Source: Exiguobacterium chiriqhucha RW-2
GTDB taxonomy: Bacteria > Bacillota > Bacilli > Exiguobacteriales > Exiguobacteriaceae
Direction: 5' to 3'
Assembly: GCF_000416965.1 (NCBI RefSeq)
Contig: NZ_ATCL01000014.1
Coordinates: 641,845 to 705,844 of the forward strand
Length of the DNA stretch: 64,000 nt
The notes under the pieces: generated by a model
Databases searched by the model: none
What the model was told of the DNA's origin: nothing
The model's input: the letters and a program-made list of their open reading frames with translations, nothing else
Program-made: the position numbers and the translations under genes
In this document: piece after piece, positions 17,289-26,270 of the stretch
Position numbering within the stretch: the stretch's first letter is position 1
Layout: every line of letters begins with the position of its first letter

Positions 17289-18407
17289 TCATGCGACATT
17301 CTTTTTCTTACGACCTTGATTCAGCTGTTGGATGAGTTTCCTCCCTGTTTGAATCCCGCGTAATTCGATAAGGCGATAGGACACAAAAGATATCAAGACT
17401 GATAAGAAAAATGTAATCAAAAATATGATTAGAAGGGCATTCAGCGGCGCAAATGACTGTTCTAATTTATCAAATAACAAGTGGTTGACCATGTCCAACA
17501 CAAAAAAATGGACTAAATAAATACTAAAGCTGATGGTACCGATAAACTGCATGAATTGGTTATTAAGAATATGATTAGGTAAGCCAGATAAGCCGAATGC
17601 CAACAGTGAAAAAGCAATACCAAATAATACGTGTTTAGGCAAAATGGATATCATCTCGAAAGGCGTAAGGCTTAACACAAGAATACCTAGCACTGCGACT
17701 AACAAAATGGCATGGTAGGTGTTTGGGCTGACTTTATACTTTTTCCAAATGTAGTACGTAGTGATTCCCATCAAGAAAATAGATAGTTGGTTCGGGAACC
17801 AATAAAATAAATAACTTGTCACTTCTGAGAACGGAAGCATATTTTTTAAAGATACATGCAAGATCATACCTATTAAAATTGAGAAAATGGTGAAAATACT
17901 TGCTTGACGCGGCGTCCTAATCCATTTAAACAGAACGGGGATGCATAGATAAAATAAAAATTCGTTAGAAATCGACCAGCCCCCGGGAACGAGGCTAAAC
18001 AACCAATCAGGGTGTAGGACGGTCGTGAAAGTAATTGTCGATAGTAGGAGCGACAATGACACATCTGGATAGTTAGAGTAGATGCCCAATAAATCGTTCA
18101 CCAGATTAAACAACAAATAAAAAAGTAAGGCGAAATAAAACATAGGCGCAATACGAAAGAAGCGTTTTATATAAAAGTCGGGTAAAGCGAATGTACGATT
18201 GAATGAATATTTTTCTAGGGAATAAAATAAGGTAAACGAGCTTACAATGAAAAAAAGTTGTACGCCACGCGAACCTTGAATACCGAATTGATATAACATT
18301 TCAGGGATCGACCCGTTAAAATTCCGGGTCGTATGTGTCAATATCACTCCGAGAATCGCATAACCTCTTAGAGCGTCTAAATAGCTTAATTTCAGCAACT
18401 GAATCAT
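17289..18407 (-). CDS. Acyltransferase family 3 membrane protein (OatA-like membrane domain)
   Basis: A 372-aa integral membrane acyltransferase with about 10 helices. The family start LDALRGYAILGVILTHTTRNF contains the conserved His of acyltransferase-3 enzymes, and GWSISNEFLFYL is the second conserved block. These proteins O-acylate peptidoglycan or extracellular/capsular sugars. There is no extracellular SGNH domain. Codon use is clearly AT-rich (many TTA, AAT, ATA), unlike every neighbour, which suggests horizontal acquisition. About 245 gene-free AT-rich bases separate it from the peptidase terminator. Confidence 0.9.
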   Translation of the reverse strand: MIQLLKLSYLDALRGYAILGVILTHTTRNFNGSIPEMLYQFGIQGSRGVQLFFIVSSFTLFYSLEKYSFNRTFALPDFYIKRFFRIAPMFYFALLFYLLFNLVNDLLGIYSNYPDVSLSLLLSTITFTTVLHPDWLFSLVPGGWSISNEFLFYLCIPVLFKWIRTPRQASIFTIFSILIGMILHVSLKNMLPFSEVTSYLFYWFPNQLSIFLMGITTYYIWKKYKVSPNTYHAILLVAVLGILVLSLTPFEMISILPKHVLFGIAFSLLAFGLSGLPNHILNNQFMQFIGTISFSIYLVHFFVLDMVNHLLFDKLEQSFAPLNALLIIFLITFFLSVLISFVSYRLIELRGIQTGRKLIQQLNQGRKKKNVA

Positions 18408-18574
18408 TCACCTCGCAATGATAAATCGTAAACCATTTTTTGTCTGGGCAATCAGAATACGATTTGTTTTTTTCACCTCTGTAATGTATCACGGGCTAGA
18501 AAAAAGTTCTAATTTATTTTAGTGATAACACGTTTGAACGATATGTGTAGAAATCTAAAAAACAGAAAACAAAA

Positions 18575-18614
18575 AAACAGGATTAGGTAGCCCGATTGCT
18601 ACTTAACCCTGTTT
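18575..18614 (-). terminator. Terminator of the M3 oligoendopeptidase gene
   Basis: Read on the minus strand, AAACAGG/CCTGTTT arms enclose an inner GTAGC/GCTAC stem and end in seven T. It lies just beyond the peptidase stop. Confidence 0.85.
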
Positions 18615-18652
18615 GGCATTCGAACCCATACCAATTCGCTTTTTATATTGAA

Positions 18653-20347
18653 TCAGTTTGCGAGCGGATGTTTCAACAGGTAATCTTCAATCTGTCCGAC
18701 TGTCTGTTTCAACACGCCGTCCTCGAACGGTGACTTGAGTCCAGCCAATTCGACGAGCTCGAGGAACGAGCGGCTGCCGCCGGCTTGGCAGAGCGTGAGA
18801 TAGTCGCTCCACGCTGCCTCACGGTCCTCATGCATGCGCACCCAGAACTGGAAGGCGCACACTTGCGCGAGCGTGTAGTCGATATAGTAGAACGGGCTCT
18901 GGAAGATGTGTCCTTGTTGGTGCCACCAAGCGCCTGACTCGAGATAGTCGTTCGTCTCATAGTCGCGGTGCGGGAGATATACCTTCTCAAGGTCGCGCCA
19001 TGCCTGGCGACGTTCAGCGGCCGTCATTCCTGGGTTGCGGTAGATGACGTGTTGGAACTCATCGACGAGGACACCGTACGGCAAGAACGTGATGCTTCCG
19101 GCCAAGTGATTGAACTTGTACTTGTCGACTTGATCGCCGAAGAACAGCTCCATCCATGGCCAGCAGAAGAACTCCATCGACATCGAGTGAATTTCACACG
19201 CCTCGTATGTCGGGAACGCATATTCCGGCGTCGTCAAGTGACGGCTCTCGTACACTTGGAAGGCGTGACCGACCTCATGCGTGAGCACGTCGATATCGCC
19301 GGCCGTCCCGTTGAAGTTTGAGAAGATGAACGGGAGACCTTCAGACGGGAGGTACGTGCAATAGCCGCCTCCGGCCTTGCCCGGTTTCGCCGTAAGATCG
19401 AGGGCGCCGCGCTGTTGCATGAATTGGAAGAACTCGTCCGTCTCTTTCGAGAGTTCACGGTACATCGTGTTCCCGCCTTCGATGATGAACGCCTCGTCAC
19501 CCTGTGGCGTCGCGTTGCCATCTGGGAAGACGAACGACTCGTCGTAGTACGTGAGCGCATCGACATCGATCCGCTTCGCTTGCTTCTCTTTTAACGTCGT
19601 CGCGAGCGGGACGATGACGTCGCGCACTTGTTTGCGGAAGTTGTCGACTTTCGACTCGTCATAGCCGACACGTTGCATCCGGGCGTAACCGAGCTCAACG
19701 AACGACGGGAAGCCGAGCGCGTGAGCGATGTCGGTCCGGACGCGTACGAGTTCGCCGTAGATGCGGTCGAGTTCGTCCCCGTTGTCGGCGAGATATGTAT
19801 AACGGGCCTCGGACGCCGCTTTTCGCACCGAACGGTCAGGGGATTGCAGATACGGGCCGAATTGGGACAAGTTGAGCGTCTTGCCGTCGAATTCGATTTG
19901 GGCCGCTGACATGACTTTCTGATAAGCGGTCGCCAATCGGTTCTCTTCCTGCAGTTTCGGGATGAGCGACTCTTCGAACGTCTTGAGCGCGCGCTCGGCA
20001 AGTTCGAACAACTGGCTGCCCCATTCCTGTTCGAGGTGGCTGCGTAGGTCGTGCTCGGTCAAAACGCGATAATACGCCTGCACTTCTTTTTCGTACACCG
20101 GCAAGGCATCGTCAAAGAACGTCTGCTCGGCCTCATAGAACGCATCGCGCGTGTCGATCGAGTGGCGGATCGAGACGAGCTGACTTTGCGTCTCGAATTC
20201 GTTCCGTTCCTGGTTGATTTGGCGAATCAATTCGTTCGCTTCCTCGAGTGTGCTCGCTTGTTGCAATTCGACTGAATAGTCCGACAATCGGCTGTTTAGA
20301 GCGTCCAAGTCGGGCCGTTCATATGACAATTTTGTGAAAGTCGTCAT
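18653..20347 (-). CDS. M3 family oligoendopeptidase (PepF-like)
   Basis: A 564-aa zinc metallopeptidase. The HExxH motif is at residues 357-361 (THEVGHAFQ) and the third ligand Glu is in YEACEIHSMSMEF. Length and the C-terminal HRDYE/SGAWWHQQGHIFQSPFYYIDYTLAQ region fit the M3B oligoendopeptidase F group, which trims short peptides in the cytoplasm. The start at 20347 follows TGGAGGCGC; upstream in-frame ATGs lie before that site and are rejected. It is transcribed divergently from crr. Confidence 0.95.
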   Translation of the reverse strand: MTTFTKLSYERPDLDALNSRLSDYSVELQQASTLEEANELIRQINQERNEFETQSQLVSIRHSIDTRDAFYEAEQTFFDDALPVYEKEVQAYYRVLTEHDLRSHLEQEWGSQLFELAERALKTFEESLIPKLQEENRLATAYQKVMSAAQIEFDGKTLNLSQFGPYLQSPDRSVRKAASEARYTYLADNGDELDRIYGELVRVRTDIAHALGFPSFVELGYARMQRVGYDESKVDNFRKQVRDVIVPLATTLKEKQAKRIDVDALTYYDESFVFPDGNATPQGDEAFIIEGGNTMYRELSKETDEFFQFMQQRGALDLTAKPGKAGGGYCTYLPSEGLPFIFSNFNGTAGDIDVLTHEVGHAFQVYESRHLTTPEYAFPTYEACEIHSMSMEFFCWPWMELFFGDQVDKYKFNHLAGSITFLPYGVLVDEFQHVIYRNPGMTAAERRQAWRDLEKVYLPHRDYETNDYLESGAWWHQQGHIFQSPFYYIDYTLAQVCAFQFWVRMHEDREAAWSDYLTLCQAGGSRSFLELVELAGLKSPFEDGVLKQTVGQIEDYLLKHPLAN

Positions 20348-20395
20348 TGTAAGCGCCTCCATCATGTGAAATTTTTATAAAGTGTAAAAAGGGCT

Positions 20396-20411
20396 TGCAA
20401 AAGCGATTGCA
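20396..20411. promoter_or_regulatory. Cre-like inverted repeat between pepF and crr
   Basis: TGCAAAAGCGATTGCA has TGCAA/TTGCA arms and a CG centre, like catabolite-responsive elements, but deviates at two positions from the usual consensus. It could act on either divergent gene. Confidence 0.3.
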
Positions 20412-20553
20412 CACTCGTATTCTTACGATGTGTAAACGAATTCGCACTACCTTATTACAACTATACCGTTTATAGGGTAGGGATTGAAGAGGAAGCTTTT
20501 CGGGTATAAAAGCTAAGACTTTGATTAACAGAACATGTTGGAGGGATTAAGCT

Positions 20554-21054
20554 ATGGGATTCTTTAAAAAACTATTCGGTGGTAAAGAAGAACAACTTAA
20601 CGCGGTTTCACCGCTTACAGGGAAGGTCATTGACATCACGAACGTTCCTGACCAAGTGTTCTCGCAAAAGATGATGGGTGACGGCATCGCCGTCGAACCG
20701 ACAGACGGCAAAGTCGTCTCACCGGTCAACGGTACAATCGCGACTGTCTTCCCGACAAAACATGCGATTGGCATTAACGCTGACAACGGTGCCGAGTACT
20801 TGATTCACATCGGTCTCGACACAGTCAACCTTAAAGGTGAAGGGTTCGAAACGCACGTGACAGAAGGTCAAGCAGTTAAAGCTGGCGATACGCTCGTCAC
20901 TTTCGACCTCGACTTCATCAAAGCGAACGCGCCGTCGACGATCACACCGGTGATCATCACGAACCACGACAGCTTCGGCGTGAACAAACTCGTTGCTGAA
21001 GGCGACACGGTCACAGCCGGTTCTACAGAAGTCGTCGAATTGACGAAAAAATAA
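20554..21054 (+). CDS. crr: PTS glucose-specific enzyme IIA component
   Basis: A 166-aa EIIA-Glc protein. The phosphoryl-accepting histidine is His85 in [13 protein letters not shown], with the supporting His70 in PTKHAIGI. The family motif [18 protein letters not shown] is present. It accepts phosphate from HPr-His-P and passes it to membrane EIIB domains. It is a free-standing IIA, so it may serve EIIBC proteins lacking their own IIA. The trehalose IIBC encoded at 36.8 kb has no IIA domain and is a likely client. Confidence 0.95.
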   Translation: MGFFKKLFGGKEEQLNAVSPLTGKVIDITNVPDQVFSQKMMGDGIAVEPTDGKVVSPVNGTIATVFPTKHAIGINADNGAEYLIHIGLDTVNLKGEGFETHVTEGQAVKAGDTLVTFDLDFIKANAPSTITPVIITNHDSFGVNKLVAEGDTVTAGSTEVVELTKK

Positions 21055-21066
21055 GTTGAAGATTTT

Positions 21067-21097
21067 ACTCGGAGGCATACGCTTCCGAGTATTTTTT
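21067..21097 (+). terminator. Terminator after crr
   Basis: ACTCGGA pairs with TCCGAGT and is followed by seven T. Confidence 0.85.
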
Positions 21098-21140
21098 TAT
21101 GGATTCGGGAACTATACTAAAAAGAGAGGGGGAGAGACAC

Positions 21141-21740
21141 ATGGATGGAAAGAACGCACCGTATCGGGGTTATGGGGATCGGATTCGAATTTTACGTGAG
21201 CGGGCTGGCATCTCGGTCGAGGCGCTCGCCGATCGCATCGGCGTCGCTCCGTACTTTATTCGCCGGACCGAACTGAGTGAGGTCTACCCGACGATGCCTT
21301 ACATAGAGGCGCTCGCCGAGGCGCTCAAGATCGACGCGAATTATTTGGCCCGCCATATTTGGACGGGTGAATCGCTCAAAGTGCTCATGAAAGGGACGGT
21401 CCCGGAGCTCGAACAGATGAAGCTCGCCTACGACGAGGCGATGCACGGCAAGTCGACCGAGGACATGCAGCGGCAACTCGAGGCGCGTATGCGCATCTTT
21501 GACCTGATGCATGAGGAAGAACTCCGTCGCATCTTCGCCGAAGACGAGGAACCGACGTCACATCATGCGCTCGAGGCGCTCGTCGATGCTGTGCTCGACC
21601 TGGGACGCTCGCACGAACCGACGCATCGGATTGTGCCGTTCGCTCGCTATATCGAGCAGCTCGTACCGGACCAGTTCGTCGACAACTCGTTCCAATACAC
21701 GGAGTTCGGGGTCGTCGATAAATCGTATAAATTGCAGTGA
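21141..21740 (+). CDS. XRE-family helix-turn-helix regulator
   Basis: A 199-aa protein with an N-terminal XRE helix-turn-helix (about residues 10-65; RIRILRERAGISVEALADRIGVAPYFIRRTE) and a helical C-terminal region of unknown type (ELEQMKLAYDEAMHG and an acidic stretch). The start is the ATG after AGAGGGGGAGAG; an upstream in-frame ATG lies inside the crr terminator region. No effector domain is recognised. The following terminator isolates it from the next gene. Confidence 0.85.
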   Translation: MDGKNAPYRGYGDRIRILRERAGISVEALADRIGVAPYFIRRTELSEVYPTMPYIEALAEALKIDANYLARHIWTGESLKVLMKGTVPELEQMKLAYDEAMHGKSTEDMQRQLEARMRIFDLMHEEELRRIFAEDEEPTSHHALEALVDAVLDLGRSHEPTHRIVPFARYIEQLVPDQFVDNSFQYTEFGVVDKSYKLQ

Positions 21741-21742
21741 AC

Positions 21743-21770
21743 AACACGGACTAAAAGTTCGTGTTTTTTT
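21743..21770 (+). terminator. Terminator after the XRE regulator gene
   Basis: AACACGGAC pairs with GTTCGTGTT (one G-T) and is followed by a T run. Confidence 0.75.
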
Positions 21771-21796
21771 AATTTAGTTAGGGAGGAGGTATAGAT

Positions 21797-22003
21797 ATGG
21801 AGATGGTGGAAACAATGAAAAGCACTAGGGAGCAATTAGGTAAAAGTTATCGAAGTGCGGATAGTGAATTTAGAGATTTGATGTTTTATGGACAGAAATT
21901 AAGTAAACGAGAAAAAATGATGCTAACCCTTAAACTTGATGAACTACTTGATGCGTCGATGTTATATCATCAGCAAATTGGAAGGGAGCAGAGCAAAGGA
22001 TAA
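21797..22003 (+). CDS. Small helical protein, possibly Spo0E-like
   Basis: A 68-aa protein, probably a helical hairpin. A strong GGAGGAGGT site lies six bases before the ATG, so it is very likely translated. The second helix (REKMMLTLKLDELLDASMLYH) has the shape of the Spo0E-family helix that carries SxELDxLL, but the Ser is replaced and the match is weak. Spo0E proteins dephosphorylate Spo0A-P in spore formers, whereas this organism appears to be a non-sporulating lineage. The call is tentative. Confidence 0.55.
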   Translation: MEMVETMKSTREQLGKSYRSADSEFRDLMFYGQKLSKREKMMLTLKLDELLDASMLYHQQIGREQSKG

Positions 22004-22010
22004 ATACAAA

Positions 22011-22039
22011 AGGAGCCAAGACGTTTTGTCTTGGCTCCT
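22011..22039 (-). terminator. Terminator of the minus-strand membrane protein gene
   Basis: A perfect 12-bp stem AGGAGCCAAGAC/GTCTTGGCTCCT. The T run (TTTTGTATTT) follows it on the minus strand. Confidence 0.85.
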
Positions 22040-22049
22040 CGTGTGGGTA

Positions 22050-22475
22050 TTAACGCGCCATGCGCGCGTCGTAGCGTACTTTCGGTCGTGTCCCGGCAAG
22101 TAGGAAGCCGAGCACGATATTGAGAATCGTGAGCACCCAGCCGACGTAACCGAACGTGTAGGCGAGGCTCGCGAGCATCGTCTGCCAGTCGAGTAAGGAC
22201 GCGGCGTCACCACGAACGGTGAAGCGGATCGCGGTGAATCCGATGAGCGTCGTCGCTGTGATCAAGATGCCGATCCACGCGCCGCCGAATCGCGACGTCT
22301 CCGGACGCCGGCTGACCGGATACCAAAAAGCGAGCGTCCCGAGGAACGTGCTTCCTGCGTATGCGAGCAAGATTTGCCACAGCGCATCGGCGTCCAAGAA
22401 GACGGTATAACAGATGAACGTCGTGAGCGTCGTCATGAAAGTAAAGATTAAAGCTGCGAGTAATCGTGATCGCAT
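22050..22475 (-). CDS. Four-helix membrane protein, unknown
   Basis: A 141-aa integral membrane protein with four helices and a basic C-terminus (RPKVRYDARMAR). The start at 22475 is preceded by GAGGAGGAAACG; longer in-frame starts overlap that site and are rejected. It follows the NatAB-like transporter genes in the same direction with 63 bases between, so it may be read through from them or have its own promoter. The family is not recognised. Confidence 0.72.
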   Translation of the reverse strand: MRSRLLAALIFTFMTTLTTFICYTVFLDADALWQILLAYAGSTFLGTLAFWYPVSRRPETSRFGGAWIGILITATTLIGFTAIRFTVRGDAASLLDWQTMLASLAYTFGYVGWVLTILNIVLGFLLAGTRPKVRYDARMAR

Positions 22476-22538
22476 AGTTCGTTTCCTCCTCATTTTGCAC
22501 ATTCTTTAGAGTATACGAAAACGAAAATGCTGTAAACG

Positions 22539-23732
22539 TTATTGTCGATTCTGTAATATTTGTCGCCATTGTTTAATCGCATTGTTGCCGTAGAACAAGA
22601 CGCCGCCGCGATAAAATTTCGAGCCGACCCACAAAATCACACCGATTGTGGCAATCATGATACCGATTGATAACGCGACTTCCCACACTGGGACATCGAC
22701 GAGCATGACGCGAAGGAACATGAGCATCGGCGTGAAGAACGGCACGTACGACAGAATCGTGACAATCGGTGCCTCCGGATTGTTCAAACCGAACATGGCG
22801 GCGAGGAACCCGGCGACGAGGAGCATGATGACCGGCATCGTCATTTGTTGCGACTCCTCGACCCGGCTGACGAGCGAGCCGAGCACGGCGAACATGGCCG
22901 CATAGAGCAGATAGCCGAGCGTGAAGAACGTCAACAGATAGACGACGGCGCGGACGTTGCCGGCGTTGTCGATGACCGACTGGGCCATCTCGTTGCTGCG
23001 GGCGCTGAAGTAACCGAAGCCGAGGAAGATGGCGATTTGGAGCAGGGCGAGTGTCCCGATGGCCGAGATTTTAGCGAGCATGTGTGTCACCGGATGCGTC
23101 GTCGAGATGATGAGCTCCATGACGCGCGACGATTTCTCGGTCGTGACCTCGGTCGAAATCATCGACCCGTACGTGATAATCGAGACGTAGAGCAACATGA
23201 GCATGACGTAGACGAAGGCGAACGACGAGAACAGCTCGTCCGAGTTCTCTCCGCCGCGGCCGAGATACGATTCCTCGACCGTCACGGGCTCATTCAACGC
23301 CGCGAGGACGGTCGGATCGATGTTCGACGCCTCAATCAGTTCGGCGTTCCGGACTTCGCGTAGCGCCGTCTGTAACACCGTCGTGAAATCCGGTTCCGGC
23401 CGTTCCGATAAAACGCGGGCCGAATCCCCTTCGATGAAGGCGACGATCTCATAGTCGCCGTTATCGAGCCCAGCGCGCGCTTCGGACTCGGAGATCGCGG
23501 ACGATTCGATGTCCTCATAACCGAGCGACTGCATGAGCGTCGTCAGTTCATTATTGTCGGTGACGAGGATGGCTTGCGCCTGGTCTGTGTCCTCGAAATT
23601 CGCGAGCAATCGGTCGATGTTCGTGAAACCGAAGATGAACAGAATCGTCAACAGCGTCGAGATGAGGAACGCCTTCGAGCGCAGTTTCGAGCGTAACGTG
23701 AACGAGTAAAGTGGTCCGAAGTTATGAAACAT
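22539..23732 (-). CDS. ABC-2 type exporter permease (NatB-like)
   Basis: A 397-aa ABC-2 permease with one N-terminal helix (residues about 20-40), a large extracytoplasmic domain, and five to six C-terminal helices from residue 175 on, including TEKSSRVMELIISTTHPVTHMLAKI, the conserved ABC-2 loop. This layout matches NatB/YhaP-type sodium exporters and related permeases. It overlaps the end of the ATPase gene, so the two are translationally coupled. Likely role: ATP-driven efflux of Na+ or a small toxic molecule. Confidence 0.9.
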   Translation of the reverse strand: MFHNFGPLYSFTLRSKLRSKAFLISTLLTILFIFGFTNIDRLLANFEDTDQAQAILVTDNNELTTLMQSLGYEDIESSAISESEARAGLDNGDYEIVAFIEGDSARVLSERPEPDFTTVLQTALREVRNAELIEASNIDPTVLAALNEPVTVEESYLGRGGENSDELFSSFAFVYVMLMLLYVSIITYGSMISTEVTTEKSSRVMELIISTTHPVTHMLAKISAIGTLALLQIAIFLGFGYFSARSNEMAQSVIDNAGNVRAVVYLLTFFTLGYLLYAAMFAVLGSLVSRVEESQQMTMPVIMLLVAGFLAAMFGLNNPEAPIVTILSYVPFFTPMLMFLRVMLVDVPVWEVALSIGIMIATIGVILWVGSKFYRGGVLFYGNNAIKQWRQILQNRQ

Positions 23733-24612
23733 GTTGGCCGACCTCCTTGATGAAGATGTCGTTTAATGAGACGGGCTGGCGCATGAACGTCTTGATGGCG
23801 GCCCCGTTCGCCACGAGGGCACCGAGCACCGCATCGCTGTCGTCGAACGAGTCGAGCCGAACGAAATGGCCGTCCTTATGTGGTTCGACCGCCCGGACGA
23901 CCGGGAGGGCTTGAAGCAGGTCCGGGCGATCGGTCTCGATGAATAGTACCGGCTCCTCGTAACGAGTTTTGATCGTCGGGACGTCGCCGCTGACGACGGC
24001 ACGGCCGCCTTTCAAAATGCCGATATGTTGGCACAGCTCTTCGACGTGTTCCATCCGGTGACTGGAGAAGACGATTGTCGTCCCGGCGTCACGGAGGGCG
24101 AGCACTTCACGTTTTAAAATCTCGACGTTGACCGGGTCGAGCCCGCTGAACGGTTCATCGAGAATAAGCAGTTCCGGGTTGTGGAGCAGGGCGGCCACGA
24201 GTTGAATCTTCTGTTGGTTCCCTTTTGACAGTTGTTCGACGCGCATCGTCTCATACTGAGGGATCTCGAGCCGTTCGAGCCACGTCTTGACGGCCCGCTT
24301 CGCCTCGGCCTGCCGCATGCCTTTCAGGCTAGCCAAGAAGACGAGCTGGTCACGGACGGGTGACTTCGGATAAAGGCCCCGTTCTTCCGGCAAATAGCCG
24401 ACGATGCGATGATCGACGTTGCGGCCGTCCCACGTAATCGTCCCGGCACTCGGTTTGAGGATGTCGAGAATCATGCGGAACGTCGTCGTCTTACCGGCGC
24501 CGTTCGCCCCGAGCAGCCCGAACATCTCGCCTTTTGGGACATGAAAGCTCAAGTCGTCGACGGCCGTGAAGTCGCCGAACTGCTTCGAGACACGATCAAT
24601 TTGTAACGTCAT
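23722..24612 (-). CDS. ABC transporter ATP-binding protein (NatA-like)
   Basis: A 296-aa ABC ATPase with Walker A GANGAGKTTTF, signature LSKGNQQKIQ and Walker B LLILDEPFSGLDPVN, plus a C-terminal regulatory extension (about residues 215-296) as in NatA/CcmA-type proteins. The start at 24612 follows AAGGAGGTAC; earlier in-frame codons have no ribosome site. It is the first gene of the exporter unit and lies divergent from the quinone-detoxification operon. Confidence 0.93.
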   Translation of the reverse strand: MTLQIDRVSKQFGDFTAVDDLSFHVPKGEMFGLLGANGAGKTTTFRMILDILKPSAGTITWDGRNVDHRIVGYLPEERGLYPKSPVRDQLVFLASLKGMRQAEAKRAVKTWLERLEIPQYETMRVEQLSKGNQQKIQLVAALLHNPELLILDEPFSGLDPVNVEILKREVLALRDAGTTIVFSSHRMEHVEELCQHIGILKGGRAVVSGDVPTIKTRYEEPVLFIETDRPDLLQALPVVRAVEPHKDGHFVRLDSFDDSDAVLGALVANGAAIKTFMRQPVSLNDIFIKEVGQHVS

Positions 24613-24691
24613 AGAATGTACCTCCTTATAGGTGTCTACTAGTAGCGTACGCCATGTTGAGCAAAAAGTTTCACATTTCTTCAAAAATGAT

Positions 24692-24711
24692 TTATCTTGA
24701 AATCAAGATAA
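24692..24711. promoter_or_regulatory. MhqR-type operator
   Basis: Perfect 9-base arms TTATCTTGA/TCAAGATAA around AA, 18 bases before the dioxygenase start. The arms closely resemble the MhqR box (ATCTCGAA/TTCGAGAT type) described in B. subtilis upstream of mhq genes. The regulator itself is not in the window. Confidence 0.7.
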
Positions 24712-24729
24712 TAAAAAGGAGGACATGAC

Positions 24730-25674
24730 ATGACGAAGCAATCAGCGGGTATCCATCACATCTCGGCGATGGTGAAAGACCCACAACGTACATTAGATTT
24801 TTATGGGAATGTCCTCGGACTTCGATTCGTCAAACAGACGGTCAACTTCGACGACCCGGGCACGTATCACCTCTACTTCGGGGACGAGCAAGGAGCGCCG
24901 GGGACGGTCATCACGTTCTTCCCAATCCCTGGGATCGGCAAAGGTAGCGTCGGCAGCGGACAGGTCGGGGTCACGGCCTATCTCGTCCCGGAAGGCAGTC
25001 TGTTGTTCTGGGAGAAACGATTGAACGACCATGGCGTCGGTACGGTCGCGACCGAGCGCTTCGGCGAGCCGTCGCTCCTGTTTGAAGACCCGGACGGACT
25101 CGTCGTCGAGCTTGTTGCCCGGACCAGTACGAAACAGACAAGTTGGGTCGTGCCGGGCGTGACATCACGCGAGGCGATTGTTGGTTTTGCCGGGGCGACG
25201 TTGTTGTCGAAAGACCCGGAGGCGACGGTTCGCCTGTTGACGGGGCTGCTTGGCTTTGAGACGGTAGGGGAAGATTCAGAATGGATTCGCCTTGAGGCGA
25301 CGGCCGACTACGGCAACGTCATCGACGTGAAAAAGACCATCCTGCCGAACGGGTTTCCTGGTTCGGGGACGGTCCATCATATCGCCTGGCGCATCAATGA
25401 TGGGGAAGACTATGCCTCATGGCAAGACGCCATCTTCGAGCTCGGGCTACGCCCGACCGAAGTGAAAGAGCGTCATTATTTCCGCTCGGTCTACTTCCAT
25501 GACGGCGGCCGGATTCTTCATGAACTGGCGACCGACGCCCCTGGCTTTTTGATCGATGAGAGCTTGGAGGGCCTCGGCTCGACACTCAAACTTCCGGCTT
25601 GGTTCGAACAAGACCGCGAGGCGATCACTCGCACGTTACCGACGATTACAATCCCGAGAGGAGACATGACATGA
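24730..25674 (+). CDS. Ring-cleaving dioxygenase (VOC family, MhqO/MhqA-like)
   Basis: A 314-aa protein of two vicinal-oxygen-chelate modules (about residues 5-130 and 150-285). Likely metal ligands are His in GIHHISAMV, His in VHHIAWRI and Glu in ILHELATD. Members of this group open hydroquinone- or catechol-type rings and protect against quinones and other electrophiles. A matching palindromic operator lies just upstream, and its stop overlaps the start of an MhqD-like hydrolase, the same pairing as in the B. subtilis MhqR regulon. Confidence 0.92.
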   Translation: MTKQSAGIHHISAMVKDPQRTLDFYGNVLGLRFVKQTVNFDDPGTYHLYFGDEQGAPGTVITFFPIPGIGKGSVGSGQVGVTAYLVPEGSLLFWEKRLNDHGVGTVATERFGEPSLLFEDPDGLVVELVARTSTKQTSWVVPGVTSREAIVGFAGATLLSKDPEATVRLLTGLLGFETVGEDSEWIRLEATADYGNVIDVKKTILPNGFPGSGTVHHIAWRINDGEDYASWQDAIFELGLRPTEVKERHYFRSVYFHDGGRILHELATDAPGFLIDESLEGLGSTLKLPAWFEQDREAITRTLPTITIPRGDMT

Positions 25675-26270
25675 TTCATCAATTCATCAAAGGCACGACC
25701 GAGACGACACTCGTTTTATTGCACGGAACAGGAGGGACAGAACAGGACTTGATTCCGCTCGCTCGAATCCTCGCCCCGGAGGCGAACATTTTGACGCTAC
25801 GCGGGGATGTCCTCGAGAACGGCATGTCTCGCTTCTTCCGCCGTCACGCGGAAGGCGTCCTCGACCTCGAGGACTTGAAGAAACAGACGGAACGGTTCTT
25901 GACGTTCTTGGATGACGCCACGACAGAGTACGGCATTGACCGGGACAAGATGATTCCGCTCGGTTATTCGAACGGCGCCAACTTGATCGGCTCGGCGCTG
26001 TACCGACAAAACGCATTCCACGCGTCGCTCTTGTTCCACCCGATGGTCCCGGACCGCTCGCTCACGTTACCGGACCTCGCTGGTGCGAACGTGTTCATCT
26101 CGGCCGGGGAGCGTGACCCGATTTGCCCGAAAACAGAAACAGAAGAGCTCACGTCGACGCTACGGGGTGCCGGAGCGGACGTCGAACTCTTCTATCACGG
26201 AGGTGGGCACGAGCTGCGCATGGAAGAAGTCGAGGCAGCTCGGGCATGGCTAGAACCGTTCCTCGGTTAA
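25671..26270 (+). CDS. mhqD: Alpha/beta hydrolase, phospholipase/carboxylesterase type (MhqD-like)
   Basis: A 199-aa carboxylesterase-family hydrolase. The oxyanion region is LLHGTGGTEQDL, the nucleophile Ser lies in LGYSNGANL, the acid in AGERDPICP and the His in GGGHELRME. Size and motifs match MhqD, which acts in resistance to hydroquinones. The start at 25671 overlaps the dioxygenase stop (ATGA). Its stop codon shares four bases (TTAA) with the stop of the convergent gene, leaving no room for a terminator between them. Confidence 0.88.
   Translation: MIHQFIKGTTETTLVLLHGTGGTEQDLIPLARILAPEANILTLRGDVLENGMSRFFRRHAEGVLDLEDLKKQTERFLTFLDDATTEYGIDRDKMIPLGYSNGANLIGSALYRQNAFHASLLFHPMVPDRSLTLPDLAGANVFISAGERDPICPKTETEELTSTLRGAGADVELFYHGGGHELRMEEVEAARAWLEPFLG

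Noticed and set aside
21797..22003. Firm assignment as a Spo0E phosphatase
   Set aside because: The key Ser-x-Glu-Leu-Asp motif is not intact (TLKLDELL), and a sporulation protein is unexpected in this lineage; kept as tentative.
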